From NCBI RefSeq assembly GCF_003609995.1, contig NZ_AP018786.1:2661162-2725161 (forward strand): a DNA stretch of 64,000 bases, in the 5' to 3' direction. Origin of the DNA: Sutterella megalosphaeroides. GTDB taxonomy: Bacteria > Pseudomonadota > Gammaproteobacteria > Burkholderiales > Burkholderiaceae_F. A model generated the notes under the pieces. That model saw nothing but the letters and a program-made list of their open reading frames with translations. It did no database searches and was not told the origin of the DNA. This document shows positions 36,479-46,648 of this stretch, piece by piece (positions within the stretch are counted from its first letter, which is position 1; every line of letters starts with the position of its first letter). The translations under genes and the position numbers were made by a program.

Positions 36479-37099
36479 TCAACCCTGAGCCACGCTCACC
36501 ATGGCCGGACGCAACACGCGATCGGCGATCGTCCAGCCGCGCTGGAAGACTTCGACCACGACGCCGGGCTCGACCCCTTCGGGGGCGGGAACCATGGCAA
36601 TCGCCTGGTGGTGATGCGGGTCGAACTTTTCACCCTTCGGATCGATCGGCTTCATGCCGGAAATGTCGAGGGCGTGAACGAGCTGACGGTAGGTGGCGAG
36701 CATGCCTTCGCGCATCGGGTTCTCGCCGTCGGCCTTCGTGAGTTCGAGCGCCTTTTCGAGGCTGTCGACCACGGGAAGCAGATTTTCGGCGAACTTTTCG
36801 ATGCCGAACTTGTGAGCCTTCTGCACTTCTTCGCTCGCGCGGCGACGCGTGTTCTCGAGTTCGGCCATCGCGCGGACGTAGAGGTCGTAGTGTTCGATCA
36901 CCTTGGCCTCGGCCAGCTTCAGGGCCGTCTGGAGATTTTCAACGGTCGCTTCGGGCGTTTCTTCGCCCTTGTCGCACTCGCCGCACGCGCCTTCACCGCA
37001 CGCACAGCCGCCGGCGGGCTCCTGCGCGCCGCAGCAGGTCGCGGGCGCTTCGGCCGTCGTTTCTTCGGGCTTCGTTTCGTTCTGGTTCTGCGTCGTCAT
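36479..37099 (-). CDS. grpE: GrpE nucleotide exchange factor with cysteine-rich N-terminus
   Basis: A 206-residue cofactor that releases ADP from DnaK. The long paired helix (about 50-120) and the beta-wing with the family signature ([36 protein letters not shown]) are normal. Unusually, the N-terminal tail holds six Cys (C22, C23, C32, C34, C39, C42), including a CC pair and a CAC, among Gly and acidic residues. This looks like a metal or redox site not found in standard GrpE. The ATG at 37099 is chosen because the upstream frame runs into the promoter and hemH. Its sigma-32-type promoter overlaps the end of hemH. Confidence 0.96.
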   Translation of the reverse strand: MTTQNQNETKPEETTAEAPATCCGAQEPAGGCACGEGACGECDKGEETPEATVENLQTALKLAEAKVIEHYDLYVRAMAELENTRRRASEEVQKAHKFGIEKFAENLLPVVDSLEKALELTKADGENPMREGMLATYRQLVHALDISGMKPIDPKGEKFDPHHHQAIAMVPAPEGVEPGVVVEVFQRGWTIADRVLRPAMVSVAQG

Positions 37100-37169
37100 T
37101 GCTGAAATTTCCTCCGAAGCCGGCCCGAACGGACGGGCTCGGCTGCGATTGATAGATGCGTTTTTCTTT

Positions 37170-37198
37170 ATATGGGGACGGGAGGTCGGAAAGTCAAG
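37170..37198 (-). promoter_or_regulatory. Sigma-32 (heat-shock) promoter of grpE
   Basis: -35 CTTGACT (37192-37198) and -10 CCCCATAT (37170-37177), 14-bp spacing. The -35 overlaps the hemH stop codon. It shares CCCGTCCCCATATA with the dnaK promoter. Confidence 0.85.
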
Positions 37199-38222
37199 CC
37201 TTGTCCGACCACAATTCGCGCTCGAGAATTTCGACGTAGGCGTCGATCGCCTCGGCGCTCGCGTTGAGAGCGGGGATATAGCGGAATCGCCCTTCGTCGC
37301 CCGCGGGGCGCGCCGCGAGGAAGGCTTCGCGCAACTCGTCGTCGATCTCTTCGATCGTCTCCAGGCAGTCGGCGGCAAAGCCCGGGCACACGACGTCGAG
37401 CCGCTTAACGCCCGAGCGGGCGAGCTCCTCGGCGAGCGGCAGCGTATAGGGCTTCAACCACTCGTCGCGCCCGAAGCGGCTCTGGAACGACATCACCCAC
37501 TGATCGTCCGCGAGGCCGAGCGCGTCGGCAAGCGCACGCGCCGTTTCACGGCACTCCTTCTCGTACGGGTCGCCGAGGTCGGAACTTGCCTGCGGGATGC
37601 CGTGGAAGCTGACCATGAGCTTTCCGTCGCCCGCGTCGAAGGGACGCCCTTCCCGCGCCCAGAAGTCTTCGACGTGACGCGCGACGGCGCGAACGTATGC
37701 GGGCTCGCGGTGGTAGCCGCGAACGACGCGCAGCGCGGGGACGCGCCGCTCCTTCATGAGCGCGCGAAAGACCGCATCGCACGCGGCCGCATTCGTCTGC
37801 GCGGCGTACTGCGCGAACATGGGCAGAACGAGCAGCCGCTCGACGCCCGATTCGACGAGTTCGCGAACGACCGACTCGATCGACGGCTTCCCGTAGCACA
37901 TCGCCCAGGCGACCCGAACGCCTTCGAGCCTCAAACCGAGCGCCTCGGCCGTGCGTCGCGTGTGAACGATCAGGGGCGAACCCTCGTCGGTCCACACGCC
38001 CCGATAGCGTGCCGCGGACTTGGCGGGACGCGTGCGCAGGATGATGCCGTGCAAAATCGGCAGCCACTTCGTGGGCGGAAGCTCCACGACGCGGCGGTCC
38101 GAGAGGAACTGCGCGAGGTAGTCGCGAACGGCCGGCGCCGTCGGCGCCTCGGGCGAACCCGTATTGATCAGCAGGACCGCGGTGCGGCTCGGCTCCGGGG
38201 TGTGAGCGGCTTGGTTCGTCAT
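37194..38222 (-). CDS. hemH: Ferrochelatase
   Basis: A 342-residue enzyme of the last haem step that inserts ferrous iron into protoporphyrin IX. It carries the conserved active-site segment MVSFHGIP (catalytic His), [15 protein letters not shown] and the C-terminal [15 protein letters not shown], which contains a second metal-near Glu. Length is typical. With hemG elsewhere in the window it completes the oxygen-independent end of the pathway. The ATG at 38222 lacks a strong ribosome site and is preceded by a 9-bp hairpin. Confidence 0.96.
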   Translation of the reverse strand: MTNQAAHTPEPSRTAVLLINTGSPEAPTAPAVRDYLAQFLSDRRVVELPPTKWLPILHGIILRTRPAKSAARYRGVWTDEGSPLIVHTRRTAEALGLRLEGVRVAWAMCYGKPSIESVVRELVESGVERLLVLPMFAQYAAQTNAAACDAVFRALMKERRVPALRVVRGYHREPAYVRAVARHVEDFWAREGRPFDAGDGKLMVSFHGIPQASSDLGDPYEKECRETARALADALGLADDQWVMSFQSRFGRDEWLKPYTLPLAEELARSGVKRLDVVCPGFAADCLETIEEIDDELREAFLAARPAGDEGRFRYIPALNASAEAIDAYVEILERELWSDKA

Positions 38223-38234
38223 AACGAATTGGGG

Positions 38235-38263
38235 GCGAAAATGGAAAAACGACGCATTTTCGC
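38235..38263 (-). other. Perfect 9-bp inverted repeat in the hemH leader
   Basis: GCGAAAATG (38235-38243) and CATTTTCGC (38255-38263) lie 12 bases upstream of the hemH start and downstream of yheT. It could be an operator, a leader hairpin, or the yheT terminator without a T-run. Confidence 0.45.
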
Positions 38264-38303
38264 TCGATAAACTTAATGAGTGCTTTAGAAAAGCGGCCCG
38301 AAC

Positions 38304-39284
38304 TCAACTTCCGGTTTCGAAAAAGCGCCAAACGCGCCCGGGAAGATAGGTGAGTTCACCCGGGAACCGGTGCCCGGCCGGGAACCCCACGTGACCGCCC
38401 TCCTTCGGGTAGTCGAGCGTGACGGAGGACGAGACCTCGTTTTCCTTCGGCAGCGACCAGGCGGGCAGGAACGGATCGTTCTGAGCGTTGAGCACGAGAA
38501 GCGGCACGCGCACGTTCGCGAGGACGTTTTTGGCGGAACACTTCTGCCAGTACTCCATCGCCGAGCGGAACCCGTGCACCCGCGACGTGTAGATTTCGTC
38601 GAAATCGAACATGTTGCGGCATCGCGCGACGTCGGCCGCACGGATCACGTCGGGAAACATGCGGGCCTTGGCCTCAAGCTTCTTTTTGAGGGTATCGAGG
38701 AACATGTTCGCGTAGAGGATGTTCATCCCCTTGCTGATGCGCTCGCTCCCCGCCACGAGGTCGAGCGGCGCGCAGACGGACACGCCGCCCGCGACGAGCC
38801 CCGACGCTTCGTGACCGATGTCGCCCAGGCACTTCGAGAGCTGATTGCCCCCGAGGCTCACGCCCACCGCGTAGCGGGGCGCTTCGGGGTAGCGGTCGCG
38901 CACCGTCTTCAAGACCCACAGATTGTCCTCGGTGTCGCCCGCGAAGTACGCACGGGGTTTGCGGTTCATGAGGCCGCCGCACGTGCGGTAGTGCGCCACC
39001 ACGCCGCGCCAGCCGCGCCGAACGCACTCGTGCATGAACGCTTCGGCGTAGTGACTGTCGCTTGCCCCTTCGAGACCGTGAAAATGAATCAGCACGGGGG
39101 CGCGCGGGTCGGCGGGCTCGGGCGTTACCCAATCCCAGGCCACGATGTCGTCGTCGGGCGTCTCCACGATCTCTCGCCGGTAGGTGACCTTCGGGCGCGG
39201 CGTCACGCGGGCGGGAATGACCGTCTGAAGATGAGACCCCGGGCACCAGCCCGGCGCCTTGTAGTCGGAAACGGTAAGCGGCAT
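38304..39284 (-). CDS. yheT: YheT-family alpha/beta hydrolase
   Basis: 326 residues of the YheT/UPF0017 alpha/beta-hydrolase group. Visible are the N-terminal family block KAPGWCPGSHLQTVIPA, the HFHGLEGASDSHY oxyanion region, the nucleophile elbow GVSLGGN, the acid in LLVLNAQNDPFLP and the C-terminal His in GGHVGFP. Members are putative esterases with no settled physiological substrate. The ATG at 39284 has GAAAGG upstream; the longer open frame to 39347 is not homologous to the family. An extended -10 promoter lies upstream. Confidence 0.92.
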   Translation of the reverse strand: MPLTVSDYKAPGWCPGSHLQTVIPARVTPRPKVTYRREIVETPDDDIVAWDWVTPEPADPRAPVLIHFHGLEGASDSHYAEAFMHECVRRGWRGVVAHYRTCGGLMNRKPRAYFAGDTEDNLWVLKTVRDRYPEAPRYAVGVSLGGNQLSKCLGDIGHEASGLVAGGVSVCAPLDLVAGSERISKGMNILYANMFLDTLKKKLEAKARMFPDVIRAADVARCRNMFDFDEIYTSRVHGFRSAMEYWQKCSAKNVLANVRVPLLVLNAQNDPFLPAWSLPKENEVSSSVTLDYPKEGGHVGFPAGHRFPGELTYLPGRVWRFFETGS

Positions 39285-39337
39285 GAGATCGACCTTTCGT
39301 TGTGAGGCGGGCGCCGTTCGGCGCCCGAGGAAGAAAA

Positions 39338-39346
39338 AATATAGCA
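39338..39346 (-). promoter_or_regulatory. Extended -10 promoter of yheT
   Basis: Minus-strand TGCTATATT. A perfect CGGGCGCCG/CGGCGCCCG hairpin (39308-39327, TT loop) lies in the resulting leader. Confidence 0.45.
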
Positions 39347-39404
39347 CTCGGCGGCGGGCGGCTTTTCGTCCCCGCCCGTATATCCGCGCACCCTCGGGCT
39401 TACG

Positions 39405-42239
39405 TCAGGCGCGCTCGGGGCCGTCCGTTTCGAAAACCGTACGCCAGAGCGAGCGCACGGCCCGAATTTCGTCCGCGACGAGTTCGCGCGGAACCCGCGC
39501 GGGCATGCCTTCCCCGGCGTTGAGGCGGATTTCGTGCTGCAGCATGCGATAGCGCCGGTAGGCGGCCACCGCTTCGAGCGCCGACTGCTCGTCGACCAAC
39601 CCCGAGCGGGCTGCCATCTCCAAAAGCAGGATGTTGCCGAAATTGTTCATGAGCTCGGGGTGCGTCGCGGCGTGCGTCAGAACGAGGCACTGCACCGCAA
39701 ACTCCACGTCCACCATGCCGCCCCGATCGTGCTTCAGGTCGAACGCTTCGGAGCGGTTGGGGTGCCCTTCGAGCATTTTCTCGCGCATGGAAAGGACGTC
39801 CGCGCGCACGCTCTCGGGCGTGCGGGGCATTCGAAGCACTTCGCACCGTTCGCGTTCGAACCGTTCGCCGAGCGCGGCGTCGCCCGCCACGAAGCGCGCG
39901 CGGGTAAGGGCCTGATGCTCCCAGAACCAGGCGCCGTTCCCGTCGGCGTTGCGCTGGTAGCGCGAAAACGCGTCGAAGGAGCAGACCGCAAGGCCGTTTT
40001 CCCCGTTCGGGCGCAGGCGCAGGTCGACGTCGAAGAGCTTGCCGGACGAGGTCTGCACCGTGAGCCAACTCATCATGCGCCGCACGAGCCGGCTGTAGAG
40101 CCGGTCGGCGTCCGGATCCGGATCGTCGTAGACGAACACCAGATCGAGGTCGCTCTGGTAGCCGAGCTCTTTGCCGCCGAGCTTCCCGTAGCCGATCACC
40201 GCAAAGCGCGCGGGACGCACTTCCGGGTCGTCGACGACGCTCGCCCAGGCGAGTTCGACCGTTTCGGCAACCGTTGCGTCCGCCAAGGCCGAGAGCTGAT
40301 CGGCGAGGCGCTCCACCGTGAAGTGCCCGTCGAGGTCGGCGATGAGAAGCCGGAAGACGGCCGCGTGGTGCGCGTCGCGCAAAAGGTTCATCTGACGTTC
40401 GACGTCGCCCTCGGCCGCGCGCAGCGACCGGTGCAGCTCGTCGCGCCACGCGCTCCAGTCGACGGGCGAAAAATCGTCCATCTCGCGAATGCGCCCGTCG
40501 ACGAGTTCGTCGAGTACGATCGGATGGCGCACCATGTAGTCGGCGCTCCAACGGCTTGCCGCGAGCACGCGCCCGACGCGCTCGGCCGCCCGCGGGTACT
40601 GGTAGAGAAGCGCCACGTAGGTCGAGCGCCCCGCAATCGCTTCGAGGAGCTTCAGGTAGCGCCCGAGCACTTCGGCGGGCGGCAGAATCCGGGCGCTTGC
40701 GGCGCCGCACCAGGAGGGCGCTTTCTCAACGACGAATTCGACGAGTCGGCGCATGCGTCCCTGCGCCTCTTCGGAGCGCAGAGCCATGCGGGAGGTGACG
40801 AGCGCGGCGATGCGCTCGGAGAGTTCCGCGAGGTGCTCTTCGGGGTAACCGAGTTCGAGCAGTCGCGCGCCGAGCGCCGAGCGCGCGGTACTCGTTCCCG
40901 TGTACCAACCGACGGGCCAGCCCGAGGTGCCCGAGGCTTTTTCGGCCCCGACCTGAAAGACGCTGTCAAACGCACGCGCGACGAATTCCCGAACGGATTC
41001 GATCCGCTCCCAGAGCGCTTCGGGGGTAAGGCCCAGGAGCCCCGCCGCTCGTTCGAGGACCTCCCCCGAGCGGGGCAGCCACTGCGTTTGTTGGTCGTCG
41101 ACGTACTGCAGCGCGTGCTCCACGTCGCGCAAAAAGACGTACTCCTCCCGCAGGCGTCGCGCCGTTTCGCGGGGAACAACCCCTTCGTCGGCAAGGGCCG
41201 AAAGCATGGCGAGCGTTTCCTTGCCGCGCAGCCGTTCGTCGCGACCGCCGCGGATCACCTGCTGCGTTTGGGTGATGAATTCGATTTCGCGGATCCCGCC
41301 GCGGCCGAGCTTCACGTTGACGCCTTCGAGGCCGCGCGCGAGTTCCCGCCGGTCCGTTTCCGCACGGACCATTTCATGGAGTTTCGTGAGCGACGCGATC
41401 GCGCCGAAGTCGAGGTACTTCCGGAAAACGAAGGGCCGCACGATCGAGGCGACGGTCGCCGCGTGCCGCGCAAAGACGTCGGGACTTGAGAAGACGGGCC
41501 GATTGACGATGCGGCCTTTGAGCCACGCGAAGCGCTCCCAGTCGCGCCCCTGCGCGTAGAGGTATTCCTCCAGCATGTCGCTTGAGCCCACGATGGGACC
41601 CGATTCGCCGTTGGGCCTCAAGCGCATGTCGACGCGAAACACGAAGCCCGGCCCCTCGATGTCGTTGAGCGCGGGGATGATCCGTCGGGCCGCGCGCTCG
41701 TAGAACTCCTGCACGCTCAGCGTGCGGCGCGCGTCGGAAAATTCCTCCGTCGGCCGCGTTTCGCCGTCTTCGTTGTAGAGAAAAATGAGGTCGATGTCGG
41801 AAGAGACGTTGAGCTCCCGGCCGCCGAGCTTGCCCATGCCGACCACGAGCAGGTCGGCGGGCTCGCCCGAGGCGCCGAAGGGAACGCCGTAACGCGCGGC
41901 CGCTTCCCGCACGTGAACCGCCACCGTGCGCGCGACCGCCTCTTCGGCGAAGTCGCTCATCGTTCGGACCACCTCGAAATAGTCGGCCGCGCCGGTGGCG
42001 TTGCGCACGACGAGCGCGGCCATGAGGTCGCGACGCACTTCGCGAAGTAGCCTCGCGAGCGCCTCGGACGTTTCGGCCCGATCGAGCCGCTCGGCCAACG
42101 CTTCGCGCGTCACTGGCGAGGCGGCCCAGGCTTCGAGTCGGGCGCGGCGGCGGGGCTCGTCGACGAGCCCTTCGGCCGAGAGCGTACGCTCCACGAATCG
42201 GGAAAGTTTCGGAATGTCGTCGAGCGTCGGACGAGCCAT
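39405..42239 (-). CDS. glnE: Bifunctional glutamine synthetase adenylyltransferase/adenylyl-removing enzyme
   Basis: A 944-residue regulator that adenylylates and deadenylylates glutamine synthetase in response to glutamine and PII. Two nucleotidyltransferase domains are present: the N-terminal adenylyl-removing domain (GGRELNVSSDIDLIFLYN) and the C-terminal adenylyl-transfer domain (GGKELGYQSDLDLVFVYDD). Each has the DxD metal pair, and each is followed by a helical domain. Length matches the E. coli enzyme. The ATG at 42239 follows a strong AGGAGG. It is divergent from yhdP. The glnE-yhdP neighbourhood is seen in other betaproteobacteria. Confidence 0.96.
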   Translation of the reverse strand: MARPTLDDIPKLSRFVERTLSAEGLVDEPRRRARLEAWAASPVTREALAERLDRAETSEALARLLREVRRDLMAALVVRNATGAADYFEVVRTMSDFAEEAVARTVAVHVREAAARYGVPFGASGEPADLLVVGMGKLGGRELNVSSDIDLIFLYNEDGETRPTEEFSDARRTLSVQEFYERAARRIIPALNDIEGPGFVFRVDMRLRPNGESGPIVGSSDMLEEYLYAQGRDWERFAWLKGRIVNRPVFSSPDVFARHAATVASIVRPFVFRKYLDFGAIASLTKLHEMVRAETDRRELARGLEGVNVKLGRGGIREIEFITQTQQVIRGGRDERLRGKETLAMLSALADEGVVPRETARRLREEYVFLRDVEHALQYVDDQQTQWLPRSGEVLERAAGLLGLTPEALWERIESVREFVARAFDSVFQVGAEKASGTSGWPVGWYTGTSTARSALGARLLELGYPEEHLAELSERIAALVTSRMALRSEEAQGRMRRLVEFVVEKAPSWCGAASARILPPAEVLGRYLKLLEAIAGRSTYVALLYQYPRAAERVGRVLAASRWSADYMVRHPIVLDELVDGRIREMDDFSPVDWSAWRDELHRSLRAAEGDVERQMNLLRDAHHAAVFRLLIADLDGHFTVERLADQLSALADATVAETVELAWASVVDDPEVRPARFAVIGYGKLGGKELGYQSDLDLVFVYDDPDPDADRLYSRLVRRMMSWLTVQTSSGKLFDVDLRLRPNGENGLAVCSFDAFSRYQRNADGNGAWFWEHQALTRARFVAGDAALGERFERERCEVLRMPRTPESVRADVLSMREKMLEGHPNRSEAFDLKHDRGGMVDVEFAVQCLVLTHAATHPELMNNFGNILLLEMAARSGLVDEQSALEAVAAYRRYRMLQHEIRLNAGEGMPARVPRELVADEIRAVRSLWRTVFETDGPERA

Positions 42240-42470
42240 CGCTGCACCTCCTGCCGAAAGCACGCGGGACGGCCTCCCGGGCGAATCGGTGAAAACAATC
42301 GGTTACCGGGCACGATCCAACTCCGAGCGACCGTTTTCCGCCGTTTTTCGCCGTCGCTCGTCACGCACCCCGTGAAAACCGTATCATTTCACATCCTTTG
42401 TGCATTTGTCGTCGCGGTGCGTGTTACCGTGTCCGCAGGCGGCACCTCCGTTTCCCCGGCACGCTTCGTT

Positions 42471-45400
42471 ATGACTACTTACGACCGTCGAGATCGGGGC
42501 ACCGCCGAACGCCGCGCGGAATCTTTCCCGAAGCGTTTCGGTCGCGTGCTCATTCAAGTCCTCGCAACGATTTACTTCATTGCGGGCTTTGTCATTCTCG
42601 GCGCGCGTTGGTTCGTTACGACGCAGCTCGACCACTACCGGGAAGACGTCACGGCGGCGATTTCCGCCTCGACCGGAATCACGCTCAACGCCTCGTCCGT
42701 CAAGGGCTCCTTCCGAACGATCCGTCCGGTGATCGAACTCGGAAACGTCACGCTCAGCCGCCCGGGCGGTCCCGTGTCGCTCGAGCTTCCGCGCATCGAA
42801 GCGGAACTCTCCTGGGCGTCCCTCTGGCACCTCGAACCGCGCTTTCATCGTCTGCTCGTCGCCGACCCGCAATTCACGGTGCGCCGTCTTTCGGACACCG
42901 AATACGACATCGGCGGCGTTCTCCTCGACGTTTCGGCCTTGCGCGGCAAGGAAGCGCGCACGGACGACTCGAGCACGAGCGCCTTTGCCGCGTGGCTTCT
43001 CGCGCAGAGCCGCCTGATTCTCAAAAACGGCACCTTCACCTACGTGGACGAGCGCCCCGGCGTAAGGCCGCTCCCCGTTCTCGTGCGCGAAACGAACGCC
43101 GTTTTCGACCAGGGACTTCTCGACTGGAAGGCGGCCCTCGAAGGCACCGTCGTCGAAGGGACGAACGAGCGCCACTTCGTCGTGCGCTCCCGCATCGAAA
43201 AGGGGCTCTTCTCGGTCGACGCCGACCCCGCCACCTGGAAGGGCGAAGCCTATGCGGCCTTCGACAGCATCGACATGGGGCGCCTCATGCGTCGCGTGGG
43301 CCTCTCGCAGTACCTGCGGCGCGGCTCGGGCGCGGCCCGCATCTGGGCGTCGTTCGACGCGGGAAGCATCCGTTCGGCCGCGGCCGACGTGCATCTGCGC
43401 GGCGTCGAGGCGCGCGTCGCCTCGAACCTTCAGCCCCTGCACCTCTCGACGCTCGTCGGGCGTCTTGCGTTCGCTCGCGAGGGCTCGGGCCCCTTCGTGT
43501 TTTCCGCCGATCAACTTGCCTTCACCACCGATTCGAACGTGAAGTTCGGACCGTCGAACCTGCGCTTTTCTCTGGAGCGCGACGAGGCGGGACGGCCCGT
43601 CGCGATCGAAACCTCCGCTTCGGCGCTTGGAATCGGCACGCTCACGTCGCTCTCGGGGGCGCTTCCGCTTTCCGACGACGTGCGTTCGTTTCTCACGCGG
43701 CACCCCCTCTCGGGATCGATTCGCGACTTGGAGCTCTCCGCCGAGGACGACCCGACCGATCCGAAGAACTGGCGGGGCTCGTTCGGCTTTTACCGTCTGA
43801 CGCTCCCCGGCTCCCCGAAGGATTCGCTTCCCTCGTTTCGCAATCTCGGCGGGCTCGTGACCGCGCGCCCGAACGGCGACATCCTCGTCGACGTGAACGG
43901 GCCCGCGTCGACCTTCGTCTTCCCCGGCGTCTTTCGCAATCCGCGCTTTCAGCTCGACGAATTGAAGGGGCGCGTGCGCGTGGCGCTCGACGGGACGCCG
44001 ACCCTTTATTTTGAAAACTTCCGGCTCGCCAACCGCGACGCAGCGCTGACGGCCTCGGGCTCCTGGAAGGCGACGGGCGGCGCCGGCACGCTCGACCTCT
44101 CGGGAAAGCTCCTTCGCGCCCAAGCCACCTCGGTCGTTCGGTACCTGCCGAATGTCGTCGGGCATTCGACGCTCGAGTATCTCGATGCCGCGCTGCTCGC
44201 GGGCGAGGCCAAAGGGGGCGACTTCGTCGTGCGCGGCGAACTCGCCAAATTCCCCTGGGTGAAAAAGAACGCGGGACAGGGGCTCTTTCGCATCCGCGCC
44301 GACGTAGAGCGCGGGAAGCTCGACTTCATGCCGAGCCACGAGAAAGACCGCTCGGGTCGCTACCGCACGGCGCGCCTCTGGCCCGTGCTCGACTCGATCC
44401 GCGCAACGCTTCTTTTCGAAGGCGAAAGCATGCGCATCAGCGGCGAGTCCGCCACCTCTCTCGGCCTCAAAGCGCGCAAAGTCCTCGTTGAAATCCCCGC
44501 CTTTTCCGCCGATACCGTGATGCTCAACGTGGGCGGCGAAATCTCCGGGCCCCTCACGCAGGCGCTCGACTACCTCAATACGAGCACGATGCTGCGCTCG
44601 GCGCTCGGCGACCTCTTTGCCGAAGCGCGCGGCTCGGGGAACGCAAGCGCCGCGCTTCGGCTCGGCATTCCGCTCGGCAACCCGTCGCACTTCACGATGA
44701 CGATCGACGCGAAGGTCGACCGCGCGACGTTGCGGCTTTTCGACCGACTCCCCGAGGCGACCGACCTTACGGGGACGCTTCGCATCACGGAAAAAAGCAT
44801 CGCGACACCCGAGCCGCTTCGCGGTCTCTCGGGCGGCGCGCCGCTCACGGTCGCCGCCGCGACCACGAACGGCGTGGCCGCGTTCGACGTCGCCCTTTCG
44901 GCCGCGCCTGCCGACCTCGATCGGCTCATGCGCCTCCCCGAAGCGACGGCGCTTCTGAAGAAAACTTCGGGCGCCGTCCCCGTGCGCGCCGCGGTCGAAG
45001 TGGGGCTTACCGAGGGCGCCCGTGCGGCCCTGGGCTCGTCCCTGCGCGTCACGGGCACGAGCACGCTCGAAGGGCTCTCGAGCACGCTGCCCATTCCGTT
45101 TGCGAAGGCCCCCGTCGAAAAGTGGGCGACCGACTTCCGGTTCGACCTTTCCGACGTGGAAAGCCGCCTGATCGTCCGTTCAGGCGAACGGGCCGCGCTC
45201 GACCTCAGCTTCCCCGCGGACGGCCCCGCGACGGGCGTCGTCGCGCTCGGGCGCAAGCTCCCCGGGAACATTCCCGACAAAGACCTGCACGTCCTCGTCG
45301 ACGAGCCGTACCTCTCCTTCGACGACTGGCACCCCGTCGCAAGCGACTTGCTGCGCGCCTCGGCGCAGGCCGAAGCGACCGCCCCGTCCGGTTCCGCCGA

Positions 45401-46592
45401 AGCTCCCGGGAATACCGAAAACGCCGAAAAGCCCTCGCACGGCGCCGCGGACGCGCTTTCTCTCGTGCGCGTCCAAATCGGCGACCTCGTCGCGGACAAC
45501 AAGCACCTCGCCGACATCGACGCGACGCTGCGCCGGTACGAGGGCGGCTGGCACATGCGGCTCGCCTCGAAAGAGGCGTCGGGCCAGGTTGAAATTCGCA
45601 ACGCGACGCGCAACGCCCCTCCGGCGCTTTCCGTGAAACTCAATCGCCTCTACGTCCCGGAAAAGATCAACCAGCAGTTCGAGTCGATGCTTACCGAAGA
45701 AAAGCGCCCGTCCGTCACGGCGCTTCCCGACGTGACGCTCGTCGTCGACGATCTTCAAGTGGGCGAGCGACGCATCGGTAAGGTCGAACTGCGCGCTGCC
45801 AACGTGCGCCCGGGGAACACCTGGCGCATCGACACGCTCGCCGTACGCAACGCGGGCGGCACCGTCTCGGGCCGCGGCTTCTGGCGCCCGGACCCGAGCG
45901 GCGCCACGTCGGGCCGCACCTCGATCGACCTCACGGCCGACGTGAAGAGCATCGGGACCGTGCTGCAGTCGCTCGACATCAAGGACGCGATTCGTCGCGC
46001 GCCCGCCAAGGGCGAATTGAAGTTCGCCTGGACGGGTGCGCCCTACGCGCCCGAACTCGAAACCCTCACGGGGTCGATCGACCTTCTGGCGGGGGCCGGG
46101 CAAATTCTTCAGATCGAACCGGGCGCGGGACGACTTCTGAGCCTCATGTCGATGCAGCACCTCCTCAACCGTCTGCGGCTCGACTTCCGCGACGTGGTGA
46201 GCAAGGGCTTTGCCTTCGACACGATGCTTTTGCAGGCGAAACTTCAAAACGGCGTCATGCACGCCGACAAAGCCGCCGTCAACGGCTCGTCGGCCACCGT
46301 GCTCATGGCGGGCGACGCCGACTTCGTGCGCAACCGCCTTGACCTCAAGGCCGTGGTGCTCCCGAGCCTCAACGCCGAAGGCGCTTCGCTCGCGCTTGCG
46401 TTTGCAAACCCCGCGGTCGGTCTCGGCACGTTCCTCGCGCAACTCGTTCTGAAAGATCAGATTTCGGAGTTGTTGAAGAGCGAATACGTCGTCACGGGCA
46501 GCATGGACAATCCGACCGTCACGAAGCTCGAACGCGTCGAACTCGATCCCTTCGCCGCCCCGAAATCCGAAAACAACCGGACGACGCCCTGA
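42471..46592 (+). CDS. yhdP: YhdP-family AsmA-like envelope protein
   Basis: About 1373 residues with one N-terminal membrane anchor (about 22-45) and a very long periplasmic region. It shows the DUF3971/AsmA-like repeats typical of the family, which in E. coli transports phospholipids between the membranes together with TamB and YdbH. The N-terminal block GARWFVTTQLDHYREDVTAAISASTGITL and the C-terminal end (GRLLSLMSMQHLLNRLRLDF, ADFVRNRLDLKAVVLPSLN) are characteristic. The ATG at 42471 gives a normal N-terminus although no Shine-Dalgarno is seen. It is followed by the nitrilase-like gene and tldD, a conserved order. Confidence 0.94.
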   Translation: MTTYDRRDRGTAERRAESFPKRFGRVLIQVLATIYFIAGFVILGARWFVTTQLDHYREDVTAAISASTGITLNASSVKGSFRTIRPVIELGNVTLSRPGGPVSLELPRIEAELSWASLWHLEPRFHRLLVADPQFTVRRLSDTEYDIGGVLLDVSALRGKEARTDDSSTSAFAAWLLAQSRLILKNGTFTYVDERPGVRPLPVLVRETNAVFDQGLLDWKAALEGTVVEGTNERHFVVRSRIEKGLFSVDADPATWKGEAYAAFDSIDMGRLMRRVGLSQYLRRGSGAARIWASFDAGSIRSAAADVHLRGVEARVASNLQPLHLSTLVGRLAFAREGSGPFVFSADQLAFTTDSNVKFGPSNLRFSLERDEAGRPVAIETSASALGIGTLTSLSGALPLSDDVRSFLTRHPLSGSIRDLELSAEDDPTDPKNWRGSFGFYRLTLPGSPKDSLPSFRNLGGLVTARPNGDILVDVNGPASTFVFPGVFRNPRFQLDELKGRVRVALDGTPTLYFENFRLANRDAALTASGSWKATGGAGTLDLSGKLLRAQATSVVRYLPNVVGHSTLEYLDAALLAGEAKGGDFVVRGELAKFPWVKKNAGQGLFRIRADVERGKLDFMPSHEKDRSGRYRTARLWPVLDSIRATLLFEGESMRISGESATSLGLKARKVLVEIPAFSADTVMLNVGGEISGPLTQALDYLNTSTMLRSALGDLFAEARGSGNASAALRLGIPLGNPSHFTMTIDAKVDRATLRLFDRLPEATDLTGTLRITEKSIATPEPLRGLSGGAPLTVAAATTNGVAAFDVALSAAPADLDRLMRLPEATALLKKTSGAVPVRAAVEVGLTEGARAALGSSLRVTGTSTLEGLSSTLPIPFAKAPVEKWATDFRFDLSDVESRLIVRSGERAALDLSFPADGPATGVVALGRKLPGNIPDKDLHVLVDEPYLSFDDWHPVASDLLRASAQAEATAPSGSAEAPGNTENAEKPSHGAADALSLVRVQIGDLVADNKHLADIDATLRRYEGGWHMRLASKEASGQVEIRNATRNAPPALSVKLNRLYVPEKINQQFESMLTEEKRPSVTALPDVTLVVDDLQVGERRIGKVELRAANVRPGNTWRIDTLAVRNAGGTVSGRGFWRPDPSGATSGRTSIDLTADVKSIGTVLQSLDIKDAIRRAPAKGELKFAWTGAPYAPELETLTGSIDLLAGAGQILQIEPGAGRLLSLMSMQHLLNRLRLDFRDVVSKGFAFDTMLLQAKLQNGVMHADKAAVNGSSATVLMAGDADFVRNRLDLKAVVLPSLNAEGASLALAFANPAVGLGTFLAQLVLKDQISELLKSEYVVTGSMDNPTVTKLERVELDPFAAPKSENNRTTP

Positions 46593-46648
46593 CGCGCGCG
46601 CCCTACAATGTGGTCTTTTGCGTGCGTCGTCCGAAGGAGCCTCCCACC

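Noticed and set aside
34570..36741. 723-codon open frame antisense to dnaK
   Set aside because: Same shadow effect, running on through the dnaK leader and sigma-32 promoter.
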